A stretch of 64,000 bases of DNA from Oegoconia quadripuncta (taxonomy: Eukaryota; Arthropoda; Insecta; Lepidoptera; Autostichidae), in the NCBI GenBank assembly GCA_949316235.1, contig OX438741.1, positions 11,595,124 through 11,659,123 of the forward strand, in the 5' to 3' direction. Positions within the stretch are counted from its first letter, which is position 1. The number at the start of each line of letters is the position of its first letter. Shown here piece after piece: positions 54,709-64,000 of the stretch. The translations under genes and the position numbers were made by a program. The notes below the pieces were generated by a model. It did not search any database. It worked only from the letters and a program-made list of their open reading frames with translations, and was not told the DNA's origin.

Positions 54709-55714
54709 GATGAGTCAGGATTAAAATTACCTTATCAATCATAGACTGACAAGCAAGAAATTGATGTTTAAGAGCTTTGATTGTAGATAATATCTTCAAC
54801 ATTTCTGCTGTGGCATTGTCTGGTTGTCCAACTGGCATCCCTGTCGTAATTGGGGTGGGCTGTTGACTTGGCTGGGGCTGAAGGTAGTTCACCTTATTAC
54901 CAGCTACTGCAGACCAGGTGCGCCCATCTAAAGCAGCACTACGTGGGAGACGTTTTGCAGACTGGATCAACTTCTGCTCTTCCTTCTTGGTTTCAATGGC
55001 TTTTACGTAGCTCTGTCGTTGTTTGCAGTGCCTATAATTCGCTGGATGACGTTCCTTGCAATTGCAACATTGAGCGGGCGTGTCACGATCTTTTTTTGGG
55101 CATTCACTTGTTGCATGCGGTTCAGTGCACTTTACGCATCGTGGTGGCAAGTTACAATGCTTTGACGAATGTCCAAATAATTGGCAGCGATAACATTGAG
55201 TGCCAAGGAAAGTTTTAGCCTTGAACTTGCGTATTTGTACAGCGCAGCTACTCAAATATTTTATTTTCTGGAATGCAGCTATATCGCTTCCAGGAGGTAA
55301 TTGTACAAGGAAAGGTGGACAAAGTGAAGTATCATTTCCAGAGTTTTGAAATTTCCGAACGTTAGAATTTACAAATCCAAGAGAAGATAACTCTTTGTCC
55401 AGTTGTTCTTCGGCGTAGGCAGGGAGACCAAATATAACATATTTGTAAGTGCGTTCATCCTTCCTGGAGTACGTAAAGAAGGAGACATTTTCTAATCGTA
55501 ACCCGTGTTGAAGGGCTTTATGTCCGTCGGTAGTATAAGAATAAACAGCTATTTTGTTCCTTCCAAGATATTTAAGATGAAAACCGTCAGTGTAACGGGC
55601 AACTATTGTTTTTATAGTATCGTGTGTCCAATCTGAATTTATCTGAAGGTGAATAGTAAGAGTCGATGTAAATAATAGGGTGTAAATATCCACAGAGTCA
55701 GTACAGAGTGACAA
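54692..55714 (-). CDS. Jockey ORF1 (gag-like) with three CCHC knuckles, N-terminally truncated
   Basis: About 340 codons. An N-terminal alpha/beta-rich part includes 'YKYVIFGLPAYAEEQLDKEL'. Three zinc knuckles follow near residues 173-232: 'CYRCQLFGHSSKHC', 'CVKCTEPHATSEC' and 'CCNCKERHPANYRHC'. A Pro/Gln-rich stretch and a final helical segment close the protein. The gag-like protein binds element RNA and DNA in the ribonucleoprotein particle. No in-frame ATG precedes the knuckles. An ATG at 55726-55728 is out of frame beyond an A8 run, so either the copy is truncated or an indel has removed the start. Confidence 0.8.
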   Translation of the reverse strand: MSLCTDSVDIYTLLFTSTLTIHLQINSDWTHDTIKTIVARYTDGFHLKYLGRNKIAVYSYTTDGHKALQHGLRLENVSFFTYSRKDERTYKYVIFGLPAYAEEQLDKELSSLGFVNSNVRKFQNSGNDTSLCPPFLVQLPPGSDIAAFQKIKYLSSCAVQIRKFKAKTFLGTQCYRCQLFGHSSKHCNLPPRCVKCTEPHATSECPKKDRDTPAQCCNCKERHPANYRHCKQRQSYVKAIETKKEEQKLIQSAKRLPRSAALDGRTWSAVAGNKVNYLQPQPSQQPTPITTGMPVGQPDNATAEMLKILSTIKALKHQFLACQSMIDKVILILTHLGHCV

Positions 55715-55735
55715 AAAAAACTTTTCATAGGTTAA

Positions 55736-56796
55736 AAAACTAATGGCGCAGTCCCATTGGCTACTCGTTTTCGATTAGCGAAGTTATTTGATGGGTGACC
55801 ACTAATGGCATTTTAATACGAGTGTTTCCTGTTGTTTTGGTTGCTCTGTTGGCACTGCACTCTTTTGATGAAATGTGCCAACAGAACAATGGTGGCCAAA
55901 AACCGATATTTTGTTTCATGTGAGAATGTCATCACTGTCTACATACATATGTAGAAAAAATGAGGGAGTATGGGCCATAGTCCGCCGCATGCTGGCCCAA
56001 TGCGAGTTGGGGCCTTCACATGCTTTAGAATTTTTATTTCTCATGCATGCAGTTTCCTCACCATCGTTTAAGAACAGTCGGATAGATGCCAATAAATAAT
56101 TAAATGAAATTAAAAAACTCATTGGTACATAGCCTGCCTGGGAATCGAACCTGGATCTCCCAAAGTCACGACGTGCGTATTCATTTCAATAATGTTGCAG
56201 TTGGTATGGAGTGAACCCTTTTAAACATAAAGGTACTCGTTTGGGAGAGTACCTAGTTGTAAAACTGACCTGCCTAAAGCTTCAACTACAAAAGACAAAT
56301 CAACAACAACGCAAAGGTTTTTACTTCTGTAAAATAGCGGGCGAGTTAATGCGGTTTGGGTCTTGCGAAACCTAGACAATGGACTTGGGTTAGTCTATGG
56401 GACAGGTTACGACATTCATACAATGGTAGGTGGTAATTTGAGACAAGAGCTTGAGTATTTGAATGTTTAATTCGTGAAGGCTTGCAAGTGAGCTGTGTTA
56501 TTATTTTTTAAATGTAGCGTTTTTAGAATAAATAAATCAAAAGTTTAATTTCATTCTCAAAATGCTTTCTACAGTAATTAGTAAATGCTCGGAAACTCCA
56601 CTCTTTATAACAATTTTTTATATAATTGTAAAATATCAGTGCAATATAATCTAAAGTATAAAATTAAATGGAACTTTTTCTAGTGTGTGTGTTTGTGAGT
56701 GAATGTGTGTATCATATAATGTGTGTGTGTGTGTTTCTGTTCTCTTGATGTTGATTTCTTTAATGGTCTCTACTTTAACCAAAATGTCATCTAATC
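55736..56796. other. Unclassified; SINE-head-like trace
   Basis: 56125-56165 contains 'agcctgcctgggaatcgaac', related to 33545-33625. Other frames (55875-56099) have no domain. Confidence 0.35.
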
Positions 56797-57017
56797 TATC
56801 TAAATATTATAAATACGAAAGTTTGTTTGTTTGTTTGCTGCTCAATCACGCCGAAACGGCTGAACGGATTTGGATGAAATTTGGTATATAAGTAGAATAT
56901 ACCCTGGATTAAAACATAGGATACTTTTTATCCAGATAAAGTGAGTAGTTCCCGCGGGATAAACAAATTTCCACTTTAAAATTATTCCACGCAGGCGAAA
57001 CCGCGGGTATTAATCTC
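56797..57017 (+). mobile_element. Helitron-like Lep1-type repeat
   Basis: 'ctaaatattataaatacgaa', 'ggatttggatgaaatttggt', 'taaagtgagtagttcccgcg' and 'ttattccacgcaggcgaaac'. Same family as 16295, opposite strand. The terminal CTAG has decayed. Confidence 0.6.
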
Positions 57018-57040
57018 GTAAATAAATTAATATCATTTGA

Positions 57041-57149
57041 TATGTCTGTGTGTATGACACAGCGCCATCTAGTTCCACACCAAGCAAATAGGCTTGTATT
57101 GTGGATAGGTACCGGTTGGTTGATATACTAAACAAATACATTTTTTTTT
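57041..57149 (-). mobile_element. SINE-A 3' part, minus strand
   Basis: 'cagcgccatctagttccaca', 'ggcttgtattgtggata' and 'tggttgatatactaaacaaa' match the family. The rest is missing. Confidence 0.65.
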
Positions 57150-57540
57150 ACCGTAAGGGAAAAAATTGAGTATACTTATGTAAGTGAAATAGAAGGTATT
57201 GGTTAGGTGGTTTACTTTTTGTTTTTGTTTTCCAATCCATCATCGAATAAAGCGATGTGTCCTTTGACTGTCGCGTTTGCAGCCTATTACACATTAAATT
57301 AAATAAATTTAAAAACTTGGAGAAGATATGAGTTCCAAATAAATTTCGCATGATTGGAATCCTACGAATCCCGCCAGTCGCATACCAATCTCCGGCTGGC
57401 GCGAGGTTCGATGAGCGTTTTGAAAAAAAAATTAAACTACCCATGCCAATGCCCTATTTCACTTACCTAATAAGCCCTATTTTTTCCTTATGGTAAAAAA
57501 CTCACCCATTGTAAACCAAACACATGTTTAAGGCAAGTAG

Positions 57541-57755
57541 GTATACGTCAAGTATGACTACAAGGGTCCATCAGAGCTCATTAAAGGCGTCCTTCGAATC
57601 AAGCGTGAGAAGTATGCTAACCATCAGAAGCCCATTCCCTCTCGTCGGCAGAACAATGGAATTCCCTCGTCTATCTCTTGATCGCGGGCACGTGTGTCGT
57701 CGCCCTTATGATCTATTACAACAAGCTAATGCAAACTTTATGCCGTAAGACGTAA
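57541..57755 (+). pseudogene. Possible protein-coding relic with membrane segment
   Basis: Two overlapping frames read protein-like. The first (57541-57681) gives 'YDYKGPSELIKGVLRIKREK' and ends after 46 codons. The second (57657-57755) gives 'WNSLVYLLIAGTCVVALMI' followed by YYNKLMQ and a stop, a plausible single membrane span. They differ by one frame at about 57657, as expected for a frameshifted relic or an exon with an unseen junction. I do not recognise the protein. AG precedes 57541, so an exon is possible. Low confidence. Confidence 0.3.
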
Positions 57756-57914
57756 GGAAGATGTGTTGTTGTATGCTTGGAAGAGCCTGGCACGTAGGGA
57801 CGTCACGTTTAGAGTTCGAATAGGAATTTATAGATCTTTTTCGAGATTTTTAAGTCTGAGAGGTCGAGAATTCGTGATTGTTTTGCGTGTTTTTTTGCTC
57901 TGTTTACAGACCAA

Positions 57915-58105
57915 TTGTACAATTGTGGAAAAGATTTAAGGAAAGAGAGGAAGGCGAAGACCTAGGCTCAATTACTTTGACCAAGTGAAAGAAAAGGTGA
58001 ATGTCGTGTCGTAGAAAGAGGTTAAATCGATGGCGGAAAGCAGGGACATGGATGACCAAGTAATGATACTTCACCGACAAGAGCATAGCTCTTAAATTGA
58101 AGAAG
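57915..58105 (+). pseudogene. RTE-clade LINE C-terminal relic
   Basis: Across frames, the text 'PRLNYFDQVKEKVNVVS' and a following SMAESRDMW agree with the relic at 41985 (SYMQQIKEKLNVVSYQEVK). Frameshifts are present. Confidence 0.5.
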
Positions 58106-58324
58106 AAGGCACACCAAGGCTGTTATAGCTTTGAGGTCTATTTCTGTCTATCTGTGTGTGTATTTGTTGCATTATAGCAAGAAAACAGCTAAACCGATTT
58201 CAAAACGGTATTTTATTTTTGATAGCTGCGGTATTCATTTATTCAATTAAAGTATATTATCATTACAGGTTTTGCCCAAGCTAATAATGCAATATTATAC
58301 CAATAGTTTTTACACTATTGCCCT

Positions 58325-58422
58325 ACCTCTAACCGAGTACTAAATCGAACGCTGGAAATCAAATCCGCAACCTCTGTTTAGGAAACTATATGTTATTTAC
58401 ATAGAGCCACGGAAGCGGTGAA
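58325..58422 (-). mobile_element. SINE-B head, minus strand, diverged
   Basis: 'accgagtactaaatcgaacg', 'gaaatcaaatccgcaacctc' and 'catagagccacggaagcggt' correspond to the head with degraded boxes. Confidence 0.6.
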
Positions 58423-58439
58423 CTGCGGCGGTATATACA

Positions 58440-58530
58440 GAATGTCACGACGTTTATCCCAAATGGGATTGTCAGTTATCCCAAACGTAAGCGTTTGGAT
58501 GTTCCAAATACTAAATAGCCCAGGGAAATT
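58440..58530 (+). repeat. Unclassified interspersed repeat (TTTGGGATA family)
   Basis: 'gtcacgacgtttatcccaaa', 'gggattgtcagttatcccaa' and 'tttggatgttccaaata'. 58519-58560 ('agcccagggaaattatggtt') recurs at the very end of the window (63963-64000). Confidence 0.6.
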
Positions 58531-59190
58531 ATGGTTTGACCTCGGAAAAACGAATAATCGCGATTTTCTTGAAACATTTAATAATGTATTGTACATGTAG
58601 TAGTAGAAAAATGTGGTTATTTTACAAAAAATGCTCAATTTATGGGTATTTCTTTAAATTCAAAACAGTTAGAGAAATTATCGTTACAAAATATTAAGTT
58701 CTCATTTTTATTTCTTAAGCAAACACATGCATACCTAACTATAACATGCTTAATTTTTATCCATGTGTTTAACAGAAGTCTACCTAATTAAATATCAATT
58801 AGTATTTATTGTAGGCAAAAACGAGTTGGTTCTATTTTTTAAACCACACACCACTAATTATGAATAAAAAGATAACCAATCTCCAAACACCATGAAATAC
58901 ATTGTTATTTGTAAAAACATGGATGCATGGGTATTAGAGCTGAGGTTTTAGGATGTACTACTCCGTGCAAATAAACCGTGTCTCCTACGGATGACAAGCT
59001 TCCTTCGTTGTGTAATGAAGAATTTTGCATAATCAAATTACCACGGCTGGCTAGAGAGATAGATTCATGCCGTTGTAATTTGTTGCGCAAGGTTAGTAAC
59101 GTGTTTTTTATGGCAAATATGCCAATTGAGCTGCTGGTAACATGTCCTGTCGTAGAAAGGGGCCTCCATGATACTACTGACCTTCCACCT
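58531..59190. other. No feature recognised
   Basis: AT-rich, with short frames on both strands and no domain. Confidence 0.4.
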
Positions 59191-59836
59191 GTAACGAGAC
59201 GCCATGCGACTCGTTGGTTCTTTTTTGTCAGTATTTTCCTTGTTTGTTTCTTTTACGGTTTCGCATTTAACGAAGAAGTGTTTTCGGATTCCTCAAGGTT
59301 CCTCGAGATTTCTTCTTCCTGAGCAGGCCCAATATTGTAACGAGACGCCATGCGACTCGTTGGTTCTTTTTTGTCAGTATTCTCCTTGTTTGTTTCTTTT
59401 ACGGTTTCGCATTTAACGAAGAAGTGTTTTCGGATTCCTCAGGGTTCCTCGAGATTTCTTCTTCCTGAGCAGGCCCAATATTGTAACGAGACGCCATGCG
59501 ACTCGTTGGTTCTTTTTTTTTTCAGTATTCTCCTTGTTTCTTTTACGGTTTCGCATTTAACGAAGAAATCTTTTCGGATTCCTCAGGGTTCCTCGAGATT
59601 TCTTCTTCCTGAGCAGGCCCAGTATTGTATCGAGACGCCATGCGACTCGTTGGTTCTTTTTTTTCAGTATTCCCTTGTTTCTTTTACGGTTTCGCATTTA
59701 ACGAAGAAATCTTTTCAGATTCCTCAGGGTTCCTCGAGATTTCTTCTTCCTGAGCAGGCCCAGTATTGTAACGAGACGCCATGCGACTCGTTGGTTCTTT
59801 TTTGTCAGTATTCTCCTTGTTTGTTTCTTTTTCGGT
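59191..59836 (+). repeat. Tandem array of a 141-146-bp unit, about 4.4 copies
   Basis: Units start at 59191, 59337, 59483, 59627 and 59768 with 'gtaacgagacgccatgcgac' (once with T for A). Each continues 'acggtttcgcatttaacgaa' and 'ttcctcgagatttcttcttc'. Unit lengths are 146, 146, 144 and 141 bp; differences are mainly in T-runs. The last copy stops after 'tttctttttcggtt'. The resulting long open frame (59350-59907) is a by-product. Confidence 0.95.
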
Positions 59837-60379
59837 TAAGTCATAATATTTTAAATTCAAAATTTGAACTTTGCCTGTTCTTTCTCTCTCTTTCTCTTTC
59901 TGTGTAGCTTTTGTTTAATCAGTTCATAATTTACCGTTAAAAAGATTGAACTATTATTATTGTTTGAACTAAAAACTAAATAACTAAATAAATTCTGTTT
60001 ATTCCTTTTAACCAGTATAAAAGTTATTTTGTGTACGTGTGTAATTGTTTATGTACGTGATACATTTTAATATAAGTTGTCACTGACAACGACTTTCAAA
60101 GATCCGGCTCATCCGCATCTCTCTACATACTGTGGCCTACTCCTGGACATCTACAGCATCAGCCTGGGAGTAGTGCTTCACACCTAGCCACTTTTGTCCC
60201 GGTTACGACCATCACAATTCTCTTTGACAGTATCCTATGACAGACTGACGACAAAGACACCTTGCATTTCAAAAGCGGTCATGCCGTTTAGGCTACAGGA
60301 CTAAATGATAGGTGTGGGTATCCCAAATATGTATTTATTTAAATAGTTATTGACTTAGACATAGCTCTTGTACCTTGTA
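59837..60379. other. No feature recognised
   Basis: AT-rich. 60290-60345 loosely resembles a SINE-C end ('aggactaaatgataggtgtg'). Confidence 0.35.
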
Positions 60380-60832
60380 TTAGGTCCTTACTTATGAAAT
60401 TGGCGTTTTGTATGAGGAATTTCATTAAGACTGTTTCCTCCATACAAACATTTTTGTTTTTTTTTTGGGAACGGCAAATCCAAATTTAGCTAAACATTGT
60501 GTGTATTATCGGATAACTTAAGTTAAGTATAGGCAGCGTTAATTTTTAAAAGTAACCGCTTATAAAAGTTTCAGCGAATCTAAGAAATGATTATGGGAAG
60601 CACATGAAAAGAGCTCTGTTCAATTTTTTTTTATTATGTGATTTAGCCCAGAAATTAAAAAATATTTCATGTGAAACCTTGAAATAATATTCCATTTTCC
60701 AAATAAAAAACAAATTTGGATATAGCTTTGAAAATCGCAGGAATTGGTACACATATGTGTACCAATTTTTTTTCTTCGTTAATCAATGATTAACTAAGAA
60801 AAAAAACTCCAATTTCATTGGTAAAGACCCAA
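60380..60832 (-). mobile_element. Tc1/mariner-like MITE copy 2, TSD TA
   Basis: The ends are 'ttaggtccttacttatgaaa' and the complement of 'gtaaagacccaa', flanked by TA at 60378-60379 and 60833-60834. Opposite in orientation to 11921-12344. It carries a 24-bp perfect palindrome around 'ggtacacatatgtgtacc' that copy 1 lacks. 453 bp, non-coding. Confidence 0.8.
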
Positions 60833-61554
60833 TATTTTGTCTGTAATTGTTTCGTGATCGGGATTTCGTAAATGTACAAACATCGCAAACATGTGTTTAT
60901 TATAAGTATATCAGAAATACATGAAAAAATCCAATCAATATCATGTTCCTATCAATCGGTCGCAGATAACAATCCGACTCCAACGTTACATAGTAAATAC
61001 TCGTACATGTGTTTAGCATTCCACGGGCAGCGTTAGTATACTAAACAAGATGAATCATTCTATTCATAGCGTGTTCATGTAACGTATGTAACCATAAATA
61101 ATGTAGTTAAGCATTTTACAAGGTTAATGCCATTTGGGGTGTAATAGGTATTGTACTTAGAATACACCATTCCAATGATAACGATACTCAAGATTCTCGA
61201 CATGGTCGGGATTTCTCGATCTAATAATTCCCGGGAAATCTATACTTAGTCAAACGAGAAATTAATGTCGAGAATTCGAGAAATGGTAATACTTATTTCA
61301 GGAAAGTTTTATTCAAATGACAATGAAGAAGTTGTAAATATCGGGAACGACAAACTTCTGACGTGTTATGCGTTCTGTTATCAGTGAATGCACGAGGTGG
61401 AGACTGAAAAACAGCTATTTTGCTGAGACTCAAACCTATTTATCCACTAAGTTAGCAAATACTATAATAAATAATCATGTAGTGTAATTTTTTAAGTGGA
61501 TGAATCTTATTATATTGAATAATATAATATATAAAATATTAATATCGAAATCTC
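60833..61554. other. No feature recognised
   Basis: AT-rich. Repeated 'tctcgac'/'gtcgaga' strings at 61190-61290 and no supported feature. Confidence 0.4.
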
Positions 61555-61745
61555 GAATGGTTTCGAATTGACAGTAGCCTCACCTTGACGGGCGGCCGGA
61601 GCAGATACTTTCAGAGGGTAGAGTCTTTGTAGGAGTCAAAACGTGGCGAGGCGATAAACTGAGACCCCTACAAAGACTCTACCCTCTGGAAGTATCTGCT
61701 CCGCCCGCCCGTTAGATGAGGCTACTGTCTATTCGAAACCATTTG
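61555..61745. repeat. Hairpin with 79-bp arms and 33-bp loop
   Basis: Left arm 61555-61633 and right arm 61667-61745 pair with few mismatches, for example 'gcagatacttt' against 'aagtatctgc' and 'gggtagagtctttgtagg' against its exact complement. The loop runs 61634-61666. It may be a short fold-back element or a transcript able to form a long RNA hairpin. Confidence 0.8.
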
Positions 61746-62334
61746 TGACACGATCCGGAAGGACAGTGAGGGTGCCTTGTCGCTTAAAGTTTTAGTGCCA
61801 CCACAAGTATTCCCCCTTTGCTGCGGCCGAGGATGTTGGAGCTGGCCGTCGGTGTTTCTTTATACTTTTTCATGTGTCATGTCAAATCACTTCTCACAAT
61901 AAATGTCTGACACATTAGTCAATGTTTTCGACGATATTTCACTATATTATAAAATTGGGACGGGTTTTAACATGCATGAGAATCACTGCCCAGGTCGTCT
62001 CTGCCCACCTTCCTATGCTACGCTTGCCATTGCGCAGTCCCCACTCGATAAAAATTTAATAGTATAATTACATTTTAAACAATAAACATTATCTTCTATT
62101 CTCACAAACAAAAACATAATCTAGCAATGCTTAGGTCAAAACTCAATGACGTTTCCTGGTCATTAAACGTAGACAATAGACGAAGGCCAGCCAAAACAAA
62201 TTCTATTGTATATGGTGTATCTTTCTTGACCACAGTAGTAATGTCAGAGGTGACCAGTGTTACCATCGCAAAGTGGGTTTAACTCAATGACAATATATCC
62301 AAAAACGCTCGTGTCTGGCTGTTCATGACTGTTT
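61746..62334. other. No feature recognised
   Basis: Moderately GC-rich first part, then AT-rich. No coding or repeat signature identified. Confidence 0.4.
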
Positions 62335-62420
62335 ACTGGTACCAACCAACACTGACTTACGGGAGTGAATGCTGAAGGATGGGTATCGCTGAAGGAGAAT
62401 GAAAGTAGAATTCTACTTCT
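62335..62420 (+). pseudogene. RTE-clade LINE relic, upstream part
   Basis: The frame reads PTLTYGSEC followed by a stop, matching the conserved L-x-Y-G-S-E-C-W motif after the RTE reverse transcriptase. The relic's C-terminus continues at 63270, beyond a SINE-C. Confidence 0.55.
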
Positions 62421-62520
62421 TTTCGTGTCGAGGCAAATTTCAAATTTTATTGGACCAAAACTTAGCCTAACATCACTGTCTGTCTTAAAGTAGAATTAAT
62501 ACAGTGGAAATGAGATCATA

Positions 62521-62745
62521 GACGACCGGTTGATGTAGTGGATAGTGACCCTGTCAGCGAAACCAACGGTTGGTGGTTTGAATCCCGCGAGGGGTAAATG
62601 TTTGTGTGATGAATACGAACATTTATTCCCGAGTCATGGATGTTTATATAAATATTTATGTATGTTTATCCGTTATCTAGTATCCATAGCACAATTAGTT
62701 TGGGACTAGATGATTGGTGTAAGTGTCCGAAATATTTATTTATTG
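62521..62745 (+). mobile_element. SINE-C, full length
   Basis: The head 'gacgaccggttgatgtagtg', degraded B box 'ggtttgaatcccgcg', body 'tgtttgtgtgatgaatacga' and 'gagtcatggatgtttatata', 3' part 'gttatctagtatccatagca', and ATTT tail. It lies between two pieces of an RTE relic. Confidence 0.85.
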
Positions 62746-63269
62746 AGAAGTAAGTGAGGTGACATGAAAGATAAAATCAGGAATAGTGTAATTTGACTGA
62801 AGAGTGATTTCCGTACTTAGTTGACCGTGTCCTACGTCCCGTCTGATAAACTAGCCTACTAATACTACATATACTAATATTATAAATACATGCATCACCA
62901 ACATAATATTAATAACTAACTCAACCCAGTACGTTTTTCAAACGAAATACCTAATAGTACATATTATATAACAAATAACCAATACTGCTACCATCCCACT
63001 AATTATTTATTTACTTCCAAAGTTCTGTTTTAAGCTGAACGTCACTTTCCACTTGAGGCATTGGCAGAATTAGCAGTGTTGTAAGCGCGTTCAGCGTTTG
63101 CAGCGTTAGCTGAGCCAGCAAGCCCTTTCACTGCTACAATTATATTGTGCATTATTCTAAGATTTCTTCCTGTATAATAATAATAATTATATTTATGGTC
63201 CTGTACAATGTATTGTGGTTGTGGCACTGAATAAAAAGTTTCCATGTCTATGTCTAATTTGGGAGTTAT
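62746..63269. other. No feature recognised
   Basis: AT-rich. A small direct-repeat area at 63065-63115 has 'gcgttcagcgtttgcagcgt'. Confidence 0.4.
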
Positions 63270-63570
63270 GCAATGTGAAAGAACACAGAATGACAAAGAT
63301 TGAAAAAGGTATGCTGAGATGATTTCAACATGTGGAGAGGATGAATGAAAGAAAACTAACAAAAGAGATATACGTAGCGAATGTTGGTAGAGGAATACCA
63401 CGGCGAATATACCAAATCAAATCGGGGAGTACCCTAAACCGACGAACATGTATGAACAACTTTACGAGAGCGAATGAAGTAAAAGAAGTGTGCGTCAGGA
63501 TCGTAGCAAGTGGAAGTCTGTGGTCTCTCCCTACCCCTACGGGAAACAAGCGTGGCTTTATGTATAGGTA
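63270..63570 (+). pseudogene. RTE-clade LINE C-terminal relic
   Basis: From 63332 the frame reads 'MERMNERKLTKEIYVANVGR' then RRTCMNNFTRANEVKEVC. Shifted frames give 'RQDRSKWKSVVSPYPYGKQ'. This W/F-x-H-V-E-R-M-N-E-R-K-L-T-K order is typical of lepidopteran RTE elements. The terminal part also occurs as short fragments at 6155 and 35681. Confidence 0.65.
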
Positions 63571-64000
63571 TGTACAATATAACCAGTTGATTGGGATTGT
63601 CTCCACACTGCAAGCGCCGCAAAATCGTGGGCCTGTTCAGATTTTTAAGATTTTTATTTAGTCATGTAGCTTCGCATTACATTTACAATATTTGATACTC
63701 TTAAGTAAGAACTTGTAATTTAAGAGCAGGATAAAGATATTTGAATCTTTCGCTTTTAATTGTGCATGCGCATGTTATAACTGCAAATTAAACATTCAGA
63801 AAGTTCCTAACAGAACCAAAAAGGCTTAACCGATTTCTATATGTTTGGCTAAGAAGCTATCCTCGGGGTTAATCTTGAATTTTCAAAAAAAATATAGAAA
63901 CACCAAGTTACTGGTTTAAAAGTTAAATAAATTCGAAATGGCTTCATCAAATATGGCTAAGTAGCCCAGGGAAAATACGGTTTGACCTCGGAAAAATAAA
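63571..64000. other. Unclassified end of window
   Basis: 63640-63700 resembles a minus-strand LINE tail ('tttttatttagtcatgtag'). 63963-64000 repeats the 'agcccagggaaaatacggtt' string of 58519. No gene. Confidence 0.35.

Larger units (their letters stand above)
51840..55735 (-). mobile_element. Jockey-type LINE, 5'-truncated in ORF1
   Basis: Reads on the minus strand: ORF1, ORF2, short 3' UTR ('ccgaagtctaccctcgtact') and poly(A) at 51840-51868. ORF2 is uninterrupted over its whole length. ORF1 starts without a usable ATG, which suggests the copy stops inside gag near 55720-55735. I could not pick out a target duplication. Little damage implies a recent insertion. Confidence 0.85.

Noticed and set aside
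54850..55218. 122-codon plus-strand frame
   Set aside because: It is antisense to Jockey ORF1 and explained by that coding sequence.
59350..59907. 185-codon frame with internal repeats
   Set aside because: It is a by-product of the tandem array. Unit lengths are not constant multiples of three and no coding signal is present.

Overview
The window looks like intergenic, repeat-dense DNA from a moth or butterfly (Lepidoptera). The sequence is AT-rich. It carries many copies of tRNA-headed SINEs, Lep1-type Helitron-like repeats ending in CTAG before a T, RTE-, CR1/Jockey- and Jockey-type LINE pieces, and short inverted-repeat DNA elements. Species cannot be fixed from sequence alone. I found no convincing complete host gene. 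The long open reading frames all belong to three transposable elements.

Layout. 1-24 kb: LINE tails and relics, SINEs of three related types (called here SINE-A, SINE-B and SINE-C), Helitron-like repeats, and four MITEs whose target-site duplications (TSDs) can be read: two PIF/Harbinger-like (11262-11619, TSD TAA; 20939-21123, TSD TTA), one Tc1/mariner-like (11921-12344, TA) and one hAT-like (18786-19092, 8-bp TSD CCTATAGG). 24.2-28.6 kb: an apparently intact DNA transposon. Its transposase of about 825 aa is interrupted by one short GT-AG intron, and it has imperfect terminal inverted repeats and a three-copy subterminal repeat. 28.6-39 kb: more SINE, RTE and I-group LINE relics, a tandem duplication, and a hairpin whose loop was hit by a LINE fragment (35606-35930). 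39500-40190: an almost perfect palindrome with 317-bp arms, followed by a CpG-rich stretch. 41-47 kb: a broken CR1/Jockey-group LINE (43131-46526) inserted inside a SINE-B copy, with a readable 14-bp TSD. 47-51 kb: further SINEs and tails. 51.8-55.7 kb: a Jockey LINE with complete ORF2 (endonuclease plus reverse transcriptase) and a gag-like ORF1 with three CCHC knuckles, truncated at its 5' end. 56-64 kb: a 146-bp tandem array, a second mariner-like MITE copy in opposite orientation, a 79-bp-arm hairpin, and an RTE relic split by a SINE-C.

How the parts fit. The autonomous-looking units are the DUF7869/Sola-like transposon and, apart from its 5' end, the Jockey LINE. The SINEs and MITEs have no coding capacity and depend on enzymes from LINEs or DNA transposons. 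Several nested insertions give a relative order: SINE-B before the LINE at 43-46 kb; SINE-B before the LINE piece at 36.1 kb; the hairpin at 35.6-35.9 kb before its RTE insertion. Family names rest on motif recognition and were not checked against a database.
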